From positions 3,711,001-3,775,000 of the forward strand of contig NZ_CP113783.1 in the NCBI RefSeq assembly GCF_029542205.1: a stretch of 64,000 bases of DNA, in the 5' to 3' direction. Positions 52,471-61,100 of the stretch are shown here, piece by piece (within the stretch, counting starts at the first letter, position 1; every line of letters begins with the position of its first letter). The notes beneath the pieces were generated by a model. That model worked only from the letters and a program-made list of their open reading frames with translations, was not told the DNA's origin and did no database searches. This DNA is from Pseudoxanthomonas sp. SE1. Lineage in GTDB: Bacteria > Pseudomonadota > Gammaproteobacteria > Xanthomonadales > Xanthomonadaceae. The translations under genes were made by a program, and so were the position numbers.

Positions 52471-53144
52471 CAGGCCGCCTCGGCCAGGCGCATGCCATCG
52501 GCACGCAGGGTGCGGAAGATGTCGCCATAGAGCACGTAGAAGCGTCGTGCGGCATGGATGACCGCCGCCTGGTCGCCCAGGTCGTCCAGGCGATCCATCA
52601 GGCGCTTGAAGAACCCGACATGTTCGATGTCCAGGTCGCCATGGGACAGCAGGTAGCCGAATGCATTGCGCGGCAGGTCGAGCGAGGTCTGCAGGGTGTT
52701 GGCGGCGCGCGTGGCGAGCGCAACGCTGGTGCCCTCCAGCACCAGCACCATGCCGAAGAAGCCGACCGGATTGCCGCGCTGGATGGTGTCGTAGGCGTAA
52801 CTGACCATCAGCTCCGTCGCCAACGACGGCGACGACATCGCGGCCGCGGCGCGGTCTTCGCCACATGCCGCGATATCGTCCAGCACCCACTCGTGGTGCC
52901 CCATCTCTTCGTCGATGTACTCGCCGACCGCCGTGCGCAACCATTCCAGACGCGCGGGCAGGCGCGCACCGCAGGCCATCAGCAGGGGCACCGTGTGGCG
53001 GACATGGTGATAGGCCTGGGTGAGGAAGGCCACGTAATCCTCGCGCGCTATCCTGCCCGCCAGCGCGGACTGGATGAGGGGAATGGAAAGCAGGCTGTCG
53101 CGCTCGCGCATGGTCTGTGCGACCAGCTCGTCATGGAAACTCAT
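52470..53144 (-). CDS. Heme-oxygenase-like diiron oxidase candidate
   Basis: 224-residue all-helical protein of the TenA/heme-oxygenase-like fold. It carries the metal ligands of the HDO group rather than the TenA cysteine: EYIDEEMGHHEW (about residues 75-86), Glu137 in VLEGTS, and HGDLDIEH (168-175), the H-x3-D-x2-H motif. HDO members such as UndA act on fatty acids or amines with oxygen. Start ATG 53144 overlaps the ligase stop (ATGA). A TenA-type annotation would be the alternative. Confidence 0.75.
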   Translation of the reverse strand: MSFHDELVAQTMRERDSLLSIPLIQSALAGRIAREDYVAFLTQAYHHVRHTVPLLMACGARLPARLEWLRTAVGEYIDEEMGHHEWVLDDIAACGEDRAAAAMSSPSLATELMVSYAYDTIQRGNPVGFFGMVLVLEGTSVALATRAANTLQTSLDLPRNAFGYLLSHGDLDIEHVGFFKRLMDRLDDLGDQAAVIHAARRFYVLYGDIFRTLRADGMRLAEAA

Positions 53145-54643
53145 GCGGTGACTCCGGAGGGGGAAACGTTCGGGATGAGGCGATAGCAGGCGTCGACATC
53201 GGCCTGGTAGCGGTCGAGGATGGCGGCGCGGCGCGGACGGCCGTTCGCGGTCACCAGGCCCGCGTCCGCGGTGAACGGGGCGGCGCGCACGAAGCGCGCG
53301 ACGCGTGCATAGTCGGGTAGTCCGGCGTTGACCTCCCCCAGTGCATGCGTGATCTGCGCGTCGTCCACGTCGGGCCGGCGTGGCACCAGCACCGCCACGT
53401 TGTCCGCCTGGCCTTCGCCCCAGACCACCGCCTGCGCGATGGCCGGATGCGCCAGCAGCTCGCTCTCCACCCACTCCGGCGACACATTGCGCCCGAAGGC
53501 GGTGATGAAGACGTTCTTGCGTCGCCCGGTGATGTGCACGAAACCTTCGTCGTCGCGATAACCCAGGTCGCCCGTGCGCAACGGCCCCTCTTCCAGCGGG
53601 TCGCCCCCGAGATAACCCAGTGCGCGTGCACCGTCGACGCAGATCTCGCCATCCACGATCGAGACACCGGCATGCGGCAAGGCCTGGCCGACGCTGCCAT
53701 CGCGCGTAGCGCCAGGGCGATTCAGGCACACCACGGAACCGCACTCTGTCAGACCATAACCTTCGAACACGGGAAGGCCGAGCACGCGCGCACGCGCGAG
53801 CAGGCCAGGCCCCACGCGCCCACCACCCACCGCGATGTAGCGCAACGAGGCGGGCAAGGGAGCACCCTGCTCCGCCGCCATCACCAGTGCCAACAGCAAC
53901 TGGGGCACCAGGATCACGCTTTCGGGCTGGTAGCGGTGCAGGCAACGCAGCAGCGTGGGCACGTCGAGGCCGGTCGCGCCGGTGTAGCCGATCTCGGACA
54001 GCGACGGCAGCGCGATCTCCGCATCCGCCAGGAGGGCGGCATACAGTCCGGCCACGTTCTCCAGCAGCGTTGCGAGCGGCATCAGGCAAAGATGCCGGCG
54101 AGGCGCGATCGCAGCGGCGGCATCCACCAGCGATCCGGCCACGCCGAACAGCGTGTGCGCATCCAGGCACACGCCTCGTGGGCGACCCGTCGTGCCGGAC
54201 GTATAGGTGATGCAGCCGGTGCGATGCGGCAGCGCCGGTGCCGCGGCTTCGTCCGCCTGCGCACGCCAGCATGCCAGGCGCTCGCCATCGAGGAAGCCGG
54301 TCAGCGCCTCGACGCCGGGCGGCATGGCGTCCTCGCGGGAAGTGACGACGCATTGCGCCCCGCTGTTGGCCAGTGCGTGCAGCACCTGCGCATCGGAGAA
54401 GAACATCGGCAGCGGCACATGCACGCCGCCGGTTTCACGGATCGCCATGTCCAGCACGAACCAGCTCGGCCCGTTGTCCAGGCGACTGGCGACACGCCGG
54501 ATGTCCATCTTCGTCATCCACTCGACGAGATGCCCGATCCGTGCCGCAAGCGCCCTGTCATCCAGGGTGCCTTGCGCCGTGATCAGGCGGGGACGTCCGC
54601 TGCCTTCGGACTCGCGCAGGACGACATCCATCGGCGTCCTCAT
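53141..54643 (-). CDS. AMP-dependent acyl ligase
   Basis: 500-residue ANL-superfamily enzyme that should activate a carboxylic acid as its adenylate. Core motifs: TYTSGTTGRPRG (A3) near residue 150, EGYGLTECG (A5), RTGDLGY (A7) and GRRKNVFITAFGRNVSP (A8). At the C-terminus the A10 lysine is replaced: TANGRPRR instead of the NGK form. No carrier-protein domain is fused. ATG 54643 was chosen because it overlaps the stop of the upstream gene (ATGA), although the frame is open further. The acyl substrate is unknown, probably a fatty acid. Confidence 0.87.
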   Translation of the reverse strand: MRTPMDVVLRESEGSGRPRLITAQGTLDDRALAARIGHLVEWMTKMDIRRVASRLDNGPSWFVLDMAIRETGGVHVPLPMFFSDAQVLHALANSGAQCVVTSREDAMPPGVEALTGFLDGERLACWRAQADEAAAPALPHRTGCITYTSGTTGRPRGVCLDAHTLFGVAGSLVDAAAAIAPRRHLCLMPLATLLENVAGLYAALLADAEIALPSLSEIGYTGATGLDVPTLLRCLHRYQPESVILVPQLLLALVMAAEQGAPLPASLRYIAVGGGRVGPGLLARARVLGLPVFEGYGLTECGSVVCLNRPGATRDGSVGQALPHAGVSIVDGEICVDGARALGYLGGDPLEEGPLRTGDLGYRDDEGFVHITGRRKNVFITAFGRNVSPEWVESELLAHPAIAQAVVWGEGQADNVAVLVPRRPDVDDAQITHALGEVNAGLPDYARVARFVRAAPFTADAGLVTANGRPRRAAILDRYQADVDACYRLIPNVSPSGVTA

Positions 54644-55311
54644 GGTGACCCCGCCAGGCAAAGATCGGGAGTGCCGCTGCATGTCCGCGGCATGTGCCTG
54701 CCCCGCAGGTAGGCCACGCCCTCTGCGAGGTTGCCGCATATCAGTCGTGGCCGCGACGCGTAGTAGGAGCCCCAGTCTCCACCGGCATCACCGAGCCGTT
54801 CGGCACGCGCTTCAGCCAGCTCGATCATCGGCAGATGCAGGCGCTCGAACGCATTGCGCAACTGTCGGGTGGCGACCAGCAGGACCCATGTCATGCCCGC
54901 CGACTGCAGGGTCAGCGAGAGCTGCAGGATGAGTTCGCGCGCGATCCCGGGCGTGGTGGCGGCGAAGTTGCCGGCTTCGACGATCTGGCGGCGGTCGATC
55001 TGCGCGATCTGCCGGTGCGCCATCACCTGTTCGACTGGCGCATCGAGGTAGTGCTCGACGAACAGCGGCCCCTCGCCCCCGGCACGTACACCGACGGCGG
55101 CGGCGAGCCGACCGTCGCTGTCGCGGTAGGCGAGCAGATGGGGGAAGAAGCTGCGCAGCGCCGCGCCGTAGCGTTCGCGGTAGACGTGGCTGATGAACGA
55201 CTCGACTTCGTCCCGGTCGGGATCGTGGCGATCGATCAGCTGGACGCTGGCGAAGCGTCCCGGCAGCGGGGCAAGTACGATGTGGGAGCGGATCCAGTGC
55301 ATGGCGTGCAT
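54640..55311 (-). CDS. Thermostable-hemolysin family protein, acyltransferase-like
   Basis: 223 residues, first gene of a five- to seven-gene operon. The family is recognised by VESFISHVYRERYGA near the N-terminus, FFPHLLAYRDSDGRLAAAVG, EHYLDAPVE and the central IVEAGNFAA motif. I recall this family being placed with acetyltransferase-like folds, so an acyl-transfer role is more likely than haemolysis. No signal peptide. The next gene overlaps by ATGA. A 130-bp gap before it contains TTAA-rich repeats. Confidence 0.8.
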   Translation of the reverse strand: MHAMHWIRSHIVLAPLPGRFASVQLIDRHDPDRDEVESFISHVYRERYGAALRSFFPHLLAYRDSDGRLAAAVGVRAGGEGPLFVEHYLDAPVEQVMAHRQIAQIDRRQIVEAGNFAATTPGIARELILQLSLTLQSAGMTWVLLVATRQLRNAFERLHLPMIELAEARAERLGDAGGDWGSYYASRPRLICGNLAEGVAYLRGRHMPRTCSGTPDLCLAGSP

Positions 55312-55319
55312 GCTGGAAT

Positions 55320-55370
55320 CGCTCGATTAAGGGTCGATTAGCTCGAAGTTAAGCGCTCATTAGATTCCCG
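55320..55370 (-). promoter_or_regulatory. TTAA-rich direct repeats before the hemolysin-family operon
   Basis: On the minus strand CTTAAC, CTAATC and CTTAAT occur in one direction at 12- and 10-bp steps just before the first gene. OmpR/QseB/PmrA-type regulators bind such repeats, and one is encoded at the end of this operon. A speculative operator. Confidence 0.35.
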
Positions 55371-55441
55371 GCACGAATTCGTGAGAATCCGCGCCGCATC
55401 ACGGCGGATCTAAATCCCCTCTGAACATCGCGCACCACGCA

Positions 55442-57004
55442 TCACCAGAATACGGTGTACAGCGCCACCAGGATCGCGATCACCGCGACCGCCCCGATGT
55501 TGAATGCGCCGCTCGTGCGGTAGTCGACATCGCGGGTCTGGATGATGTCCTTCTCCGGTGCGTGCGGCGTCGCCAGCGACACGACGACGGCCAGCACCAG
55601 CGCCAGCAGGAACACCAGGCCCACACGGTCGATGAAGGGCAGCGCCGGCCAGGCCAGCTTCAGCACGATCGACAGTGCGAACGAACCGATCGCCGCCGCC
55701 AGCGCGCCGGCCTCGTTGGCGCGCTTCCAGAACAGGCCCAGCACGAAGATCACCACGATGCCCGGGGTGAAGAAGCCGGTGTACTCCTGAATGTACTGGA
55801 ACGCCTGGTCGAAGCTGCCCAGCAGCGGCTTCGCCGCCAGGATGCCGAGCACGACCGTGACCACCGCGGCGATGCGACCCACGCGCACCAGCTTCGTTTC
55901 ATCGTGCTGGCGCTTGCCCTTGGCGTAGAAGTCGAGGGTGAAGATGGTCGCCACCGAATTGATCTTCGACGCCAGCGACGCGACGATCGCGGCCACCAGC
56001 GCGGCGAACACCAGGCCGAGGATGCCGGTAGGCAGCAGGCGCATCATCGTCGGATACGCCTGGTCGGGCTTGTCCAGCCCCGGCGCCAGCATCACCGCGG
56101 CGATGCCCGGCAGCACCACGATCACCGGCATCAGCAGCTTGAGGAACGCGGCGAACAGCACGCCCTTCTGCGCCTCGCCGATGTCCTTCGCCGCGAGCGC
56201 GCGCTGGATGATGTACTGGTTGAAGCCCCAGTAGCTGATGTTCATGATCCACATCCCACCGAGCAGCACGCTGAGGCCCGGCAGGTCCTTGTAGAACGGG
56301 TTGTCCTTGTCGAGGATCATCTCGAAGTGGCCCGGCTGCGCGTCCCACAGCCGATGGAAGCCGGCGACGACGCCCGCGCCCTCGCCCAGTTCGTTGAGCG
56401 TCAGGCCCGCGACCAGCAGGCCGCCCAGCACCAGCAGCGACACCTGCACGATGTCGGTCAGCGCCACCGCCTTCAGCCCGCCATAGAGCTGGTAGAGCAG
56501 CGCGAACACGCCGATCAGCACCACCGCGAGCATCTGGTCCATGCCGGTGACCTGCGACACCGCGATGGCGCCCAGCCAGAGGATCGAGGTGACGTTGACG
56601 AACACGTAGAGCCCCAGCCAGAACACGGCCATCAGCGTGCGGATGCGCGTGCCGTACCGCTGTTCGAGGAACTGCGGCATGGTGTAGATGCCGTTGCGCA
56701 GGAACACCGGCAGGAACCACTTGCCGACGATCAGCAGCGTGGCCGCCGCCATCCATTCGTACGAGGCGATCGCCAGGCCGATGGCATAGCCGGAGCCGGA
56801 CATGCCGATGATCTGCTCGGCCGAGATGTTGGCCGCGATCAGCGATGCACCGATGGCCCACCACGGCAGCGACTTGCTGGCGAGGAAGTAATCCTTCGCA
56901 TCCTTCGTATGCCCCGCTTTCTCGCGCGACACCCATTGCGCCAGCACGAAGATGCCGGCCAGGTAGGCCAGCACGATGGCGATATCCAGTCCCGACAGTG
57001 TCAT
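55442..57004 (-). CDS. Sodium/sugar symporter (SSS family, vSGLT-like)
   Basis: 520-residue inner-membrane protein of about 13-14 helices. The N-terminal KDYFLASKSLPWWAIG and AANISAEQIIGMSG, then GGLKAVALTDIVQ and LASKINSVATIFTLDFY, place it with the sodium/glucose-galactose group (vSGLT). In this xylose cluster a xylose or xylo-oligomer substrate is possible but not shown. It follows the GH3 gene by 79 bp that include a hairpin. Confidence 0.9.
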   Translation of the reverse strand: MTLSGLDIAIVLAYLAGIFVLAQWVSREKAGHTKDAKDYFLASKSLPWWAIGASLIAANISAEQIIGMSGSGYAIGLAIASYEWMAAATLLIVGKWFLPVFLRNGIYTMPQFLEQRYGTRIRTLMAVFWLGLYVFVNVTSILWLGAIAVSQVTGMDQMLAVVLIGVFALLYQLYGGLKAVALTDIVQVSLLVLGGLLVAGLTLNELGEGAGVVAGFHRLWDAQPGHFEMILDKDNPFYKDLPGLSVLLGGMWIMNISYWGFNQYIIQRALAAKDIGEAQKGVLFAAFLKLLMPVIVVLPGIAAVMLAPGLDKPDQAYPTMMRLLPTGILGLVFAALVAAIVASLASKINSVATIFTLDFYAKGKRQHDETKLVRVGRIAAVVTVVLGILAAKPLLGSFDQAFQYIQEYTGFFTPGIVVIFVLGLFWKRANEAGALAAAIGSFALSIVLKLAWPALPFIDRVGLVFLLALVLAVVVSLATPHAPEKDIIQTRDVDYRTSGAFNIGAVAVIAILVALYTVFW

Positions 57005-57043
57005 CCCGTTCCCCTATCCCCAAACGACAAGCGATGCCGCGAT

Positions 57044-57075
57044 GCATTCCCGGACGCATGCGCGCCCGGGAATGC
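57044..57075 (-). other. Intergenic hairpin between GH3 and symporter genes
   Basis: A perfect 10-bp inverted repeat GCATTCCCGG/CCGGGAATGC around 12 nt. No T-run follows, so it may only protect or weaken the transcript between the two genes. Confidence 0.5.
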
Positions 57076-57083
57076 GCTCACCG

Positions 57084-59639
57084 TCAGCGCGGGCAGTCGA
57101 CCGCCTGCTCCGCCTGGTCCAGCGACCCCAGTGCGACGCGCGAGACCGAGATCGTCATGGTGCCGGCACTGCCGATCGCCCACGGCCGATCCAGCTTGCT
57201 GACATCGGCGCCGGCCTTGGCCAGGCACTTCAGCGGCACGCCGACCCGCGTCCACTGGCCGGCCGGCAGCTTCGCCAGCGTCGGTGCCAACGGTACGCGC
57301 GCGCTGCATCCGGTGCCGCAACCGACCGACAGCCAGGCCTCGCCACTGGGCGCGGCGTCCACGCGCAACGTGGTCAGCAGCATCACGTCGCCGTTGCTCT
57401 CGCGCTGCAGGTCCAGCGCCGTGTGCGACTGCAGCGCCGCGACCGCTTCGCCCTTGCCCGACCAGGCAAGGCGACGCGCGTCTTCCTGCGCCAGGTGGTC
57501 CACGCCGGTGACTTTCAACAGATCCGCGTTCAATGCCTCCGGCACCTTGGTGACGGTGACGCCCTGCCCGTCGGCGGCCTCCAGACGCAACGCCATGCCG
57601 GAACCGGCATCGCCGCGCGCGAAGAACACGCCGGTCGCCCCTTCGTCGCCGCTCACGCCGGATTCTTCCGGCAGCGCGGCCAGGTCGCCCTTGTCCGCAT
57701 AGGTCAGGCCGAAGCCGAACGCGAACAGCGGGTCGTACCCTTCCTGTCCCACGTTGTTGGCGTACTGTGTCGCGGTGCGCGGCCAGCTGAAGCTGAGCTT
57801 GCCCTTGAAGTCGTGCTGCACGCTGCCATCGGCCTTGCGCAGCAGCACATCGGCGATGCCTGCGCCTTCCGAGCCCGGCAGCCATGCCGCGACGAACGCA
57901 TCCGCGGCATTGATCTCGCGGTTCATCCACAGCGGGCGTCCACTCAGGAACACCGCCACCACCGGGATGCCCTCGGCTTTCAGTCGCTTGATCAATTCGA
58001 GGTCGGCGTCATCGCCCGGCTTGTAGAGCAGCGTCTGCAGGTCGCCCTGGAACTCCGCGTACGGGTTCTCGCCGAACACCACCACCGCCACGTCGGGCTT
58101 CTGCGTGTACTTGCCGTCGACCGACAGCAGCGCCTCGCCACCGGCGGCCTTCGCCTGCTGCGCGATGCCTTCGTAGATCGAATCGGCGTTGGGGAAGTCC
58201 TTGCGCGTTGTGCCGGTGCCCTGCCAGTTGAGCGTCCAGCCACCGGCCTGCTTGCCGACATCGTGGGCGCCGTCGCCGGCGACCAGGATGCGCTGCTTCG
58301 GCGCCAGCGGCAGCACGCCGCCCGCGTTCTTCAGCAGCACCAGCGATTCACGCACGGCCTGGCGCGCCACCGCGCGATGCTCCGGTGAACCCAGCAGCGC
58401 GAACTGTCCACCCACCGTGCGCGCGGACGGCTTGCCCGCCTCGAACAGGCCCAGGCGGAACTTCACCCGCAGGATCCGGCGCACCGCGTCATCCAGGCGT
58501 TCCTGGCTGATCGTGCCCGCCTTCACCGCCGCCAGCGTGGTCTCGTAGAACCCCTTCCAGCTGTCCGACGCCATCGCCATGTCCAGGCCGGCGTTGATCG
58601 TGGCCGGGCAGTCGGTGTTGGTGCAGCCCTTCACCTGGCCGTGGCCGTTCCAGTCGCCGACCACGAAGCCGCCGAACTGCATGCGGCCTTTCAGCGCATC
58701 GGTCAGGTACGGCTTGTTGCCGTGCATCTTCTCGCCGTTGACGCTGTTGAACGACGCCATCACCGTCTGCGCGCCCGCCGCGATCGCGGGCGGATAACCG
58801 GCGGCATGGATGCGCACCAGCTCGGCCTCGCTGATCTTCGTGTCGCCCTGGTCCTTGCCGTTGGTGGTGCCGCCATCGCCCAGGAAGTGCTTCACCGAGG
58901 CGATCACGTGGCGGCCGTCGAGGAAGCCGGGCGTACCGGCCTTGCCCTGCAGGCCTTCGACCATCGCGCCGGCATAGCTGGCGACGATCTCGGGCGACTC
59001 GGAATAGCCCTCGTACGAGCGGCCCCAGCGGTCGTCCTGCGGCACCGCCACCGTCGGCGCGAAGGCCCACTCCATGCCGGTGGCGCGTGTTTCCAGCGCG
59101 GTGATCTCGCCGATGCGGCGCAGCAGGTCCGGGTTGCGCGTCGCGCCCAGGCCGATGTTGTGCGGGAACAGCGTGGCGCCGACGATGTTGCTCTGGCCGT
59201 GCACGGCATCGATGCCGAAGATCACCGGGATCGCCTTGCCGCCCTGCGAGGTGTCCATCGACGCCTCGTAGAAGGCATCGGCCAGCGCCAGCCATTCGGC
59301 AGGCGCGGCGTCGTAGCGGCCGCCCGGATCGGAGTTACCGCCGGCGAGGATGGAACCGAGCCGGTACCTGCGCACGTCTTCCGGGGTGATGCTGGCGATG
59401 TCGCCCTGCACCAGCTGGCCGACCTTCTCTTCCACCGTCATCGTGGCCATCAGGTCGGTGATGCGCTTTTCCAGTGCGGCGTCCTCGGCCAGCGGCCAGG
59501 CCACCTGTGGCCACGGATTCGCCTGAGCCTGCGGTGCGGGCGCCCCGGCCTTGCCATCGCCCTTGCAGGCAGCCAGCGCCAATGCCAGCGCGGCCAGCAG
59601 CACACCGCTGCGGGCACGCATGAAGTTGCGGTTCGTCAT
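57084..59639 (-). CDS. GH3 family beta-glycosidase, lipoprotein
   Basis: 851 residues from ATG 59639. That start is chosen since GGAAGG lies 9 bp before it, while an alternative ATG 59648 has none. The signal ends in the lipobox ALAAC. GH3 domain: PVIFGIDAVHGQ, ATLFPHNIGLG, VIASVKHFLGDG and the nucleophile in FVVGDWNGHG, followed by the (alpha/beta)6 domain and an extra C-terminal beta domain of ~150 residues. Such proteins are periplasmic exo-beta-glucanases or glucosidases in xanthomonads; beta-xylosidase activity is possible given the xyl genes. Its start overlaps or adjoins the porter stop. Confidence 0.9.
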   Translation of the reverse strand: MTNRNFMRARSGVLLAALALALAACKGDGKAGAPAPQAQANPWPQVAWPLAEDAALEKRITDLMATMTVEEKVGQLVQGDIASITPEDVRRYRLGSILAGGNSDPGGRYDAAPAEWLALADAFYEASMDTSQGGKAIPVIFGIDAVHGQSNIVGATLFPHNIGLGATRNPDLLRRIGEITALETRATGMEWAFAPTVAVPQDDRWGRSYEGYSESPEIVASYAGAMVEGLQGKAGTPGFLDGRHVIASVKHFLGDGGTTNGKDQGDTKISEAELVRIHAAGYPPAIAAGAQTVMASFNSVNGEKMHGNKPYLTDALKGRMQFGGFVVGDWNGHGQVKGCTNTDCPATINAGLDMAMASDSWKGFYETTLAAVKAGTISQERLDDAVRRILRVKFRLGLFEAGKPSARTVGGQFALLGSPEHRAVARQAVRESLVLLKNAGGVLPLAPKQRILVAGDGAHDVGKQAGGWTLNWQGTGTTRKDFPNADSIYEGIAQQAKAAGGEALLSVDGKYTQKPDVAVVVFGENPYAEFQGDLQTLLYKPGDDADLELIKRLKAEGIPVVAVFLSGRPLWMNREINAADAFVAAWLPGSEGAGIADVLLRKADGSVQHDFKGKLSFSWPRTATQYANNVGQEGYDPLFAFGFGLTYADKGDLAALPEESGVSGDEGATGVFFARGDAGSGMALRLEAADGQGVTVTKVPEALNADLLKVTGVDHLAQEDARRLAWSGKGEAVAALQSHTALDLQRESNGDVMLLTTLRVDAAPSGEAWLSVGCGTGCSARVPLAPTLAKLPAGQWTRVGVPLKCLAKAGADVSKLDRPWAIGSAGTMTISVSRVALGSLDQAEQAVDCPR

Positions 59640-59644
59640 GGTGT

Positions 59645-61057
59645 TCATCCTTCCATCTGCTCCAGTTCGCGGCCCTTGGTCTCGTGCACGTACTTCAGCA
59701 CGAAGACCACCGAGATGGCAGCGGCAATCGTATACAGGCCGTAGGCCCCCGCCAGTCCGATGCCGGTGAGCAGCATCGGGAAGGTCCAGGTGATCAGGAA
59801 GTTGGAACCCCACTGGGCCAGCCCGGCGACAGCCAGGCCCGAACCGCGGATCTGGTTGGGGAACATCTCGCCCAGCATCACCCACATCACCGGGCCCCAG
59901 GACAGGTTGAAGAACACCACGTACAGGTTCGCGGCCACCAGCGCCAGCACGCCCATGCTGTCGGACAACTGCAACTTGCTGGCCGCGTCCAGGCTGCCTG
60001 TGGCGAAGGCGAAGGCGACCAACCCCAGCGTGACGGCCATGCCCGCCGAGCCGATCCACAACAGCGGCTTGCGGCCGATCCTGTCCACCAGCAACATCGA
60101 CACGATGCAGGCACCGATGCTCAGTGCACCGGAGATGACGTTGATCAGCAGTGCATCGTTCTCCGAGAAGCCCACGGCCTGCCACAGCACCGCGCCGTAG
60201 TAGAACACCACGTTGATGCCCACCAGCTGCTGGAACGTGGCCAGGCCGATGCCGACCCACACGATGGGACGCACCTTGCGCGTTGTCTTGCTGATGAGAT
60301 CCGACAGGCGTGGACGATGGTGGTCCGCAGCCAGCGAGGCATCGATCTCGCCCAGCTTACGGACACCGGCCGCTTCGCCATAGAGCCGCTTCAGCACGAC
60401 CAGTGCCTGTTCCTTCCTGCCCTTGGCCACCAGGTAGCGCGGACTCTCGGGAATGAACAGCAGCGCCACCAGGAACAACCCCGCCGGCAGGATTTCCACC
60501 CAGAACATCCAGCGCCAGGCTTCGTACCCCAGCCAGTACGGCGTCACCGATCCGCCGGCCACCTTGGCCAGCAGATAGTTGCTGAGGAACGCGGCGAACA
60601 GGCCGCCGATGATCGCGATCTGCTGCACCGTGGCCAGCCGCCCCCGATACTGCGCGGCCGACACCTCGCTGATGTAGGCCGGCGACATCACGCTGGCTGC
60701 GCCCACCGCAAACCCGCCCAGCACGCGATAGATCACGAACTCCAGCGACCCGGTGGCGATGCCCGAGCCCCATGCCGAGATCAGGAAGAACACCGCCGAC
60801 ACGATCAGCACATTGCGCCGACCGTAATGGTCCGCCAGCCAACCGGCGAAGAAGGCACCGATCGCGCAACCCAGCAGCATCGAGGCAACGTTGAATCCCG
60901 TGCCGACCGAATCCGAGTCGAACGCCTGTCGCAGTCCATCCACCGTGCCGTTGATCACGCCACTGTCGAAGCCGAACAGGAACCCGCCGATCGTCGCCAC
61001 CACGCTGATCAGCACGATCAGCCTGGTGTTCTCGCCCCCCGTCATTGCCTGACTCAT
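59645..61057 (-). CDS. Sugar porter MFS transporter (xylose:H+ symporter type)
   Basis: 470 residues, 12 helices. Start ATG 61057 has GGGGA 6 bp before it. Sugar-porter signatures: GGFLFGFDSGVINGT, GWLADHYGRR, PESPRYLVAKGR, TFQQLVGINVVFYYGA and DRIGRKPLL. The QQLVGIN motif and gene neighbours (xylA, xylB) suggest D-xylose uptake like XylE; glucose is an alternative. The 43-bp gap to xylA upstream fits a shared transcript. Confidence 0.9.
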   Translation of the reverse strand: MSQAMTGGENTRLIVLISVVATIGGFLFGFDSGVINGTVDGLRQAFDSDSVGTGFNVASMLLGCAIGAFFAGWLADHYGRRNVLIVSAVFFLISAWGSGIATGSLEFVIYRVLGGFAVGAASVMSPAYISEVSAAQYRGRLATVQQIAIIGGLFAAFLSNYLLAKVAGGSVTPYWLGYEAWRWMFWVEILPAGLFLVALLFIPESPRYLVAKGRKEQALVVLKRLYGEAAGVRKLGEIDASLAADHHRPRLSDLISKTTRKVRPIVWVGIGLATFQQLVGINVVFYYGAVLWQAVGFSENDALLINVISGALSIGACIVSMLLVDRIGRKPLLWIGSAGMAVTLGLVAFAFATGSLDAASKLQLSDSMGVLALVAANLYVVFFNLSWGPVMWVMLGEMFPNQIRGSGLAVAGLAQWGSNFLITWTFPMLLTGIGLAGAYGLYTIAAAISVVFVLKYVHETKGRELEQMEG

Positions 61058-61100
61058 TGCCGTCCCCTTCCTCGATCCTGGTGTCGTTGGTCCGCCGCGC

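Noticed and set aside
52470..53144. TenA thiaminase annotation
   Set aside because: The residues seen are Glu/His/Asp metal ligands of the HDO type; the TenA catalytic cysteine pattern was not seen.
55562..57202. 546-codon plus-strand frame opposite the symporter
   Set aside because: Composition is histidine/arginine/glutamine rich and it mirrors the symporter gene, which has clear family motifs.
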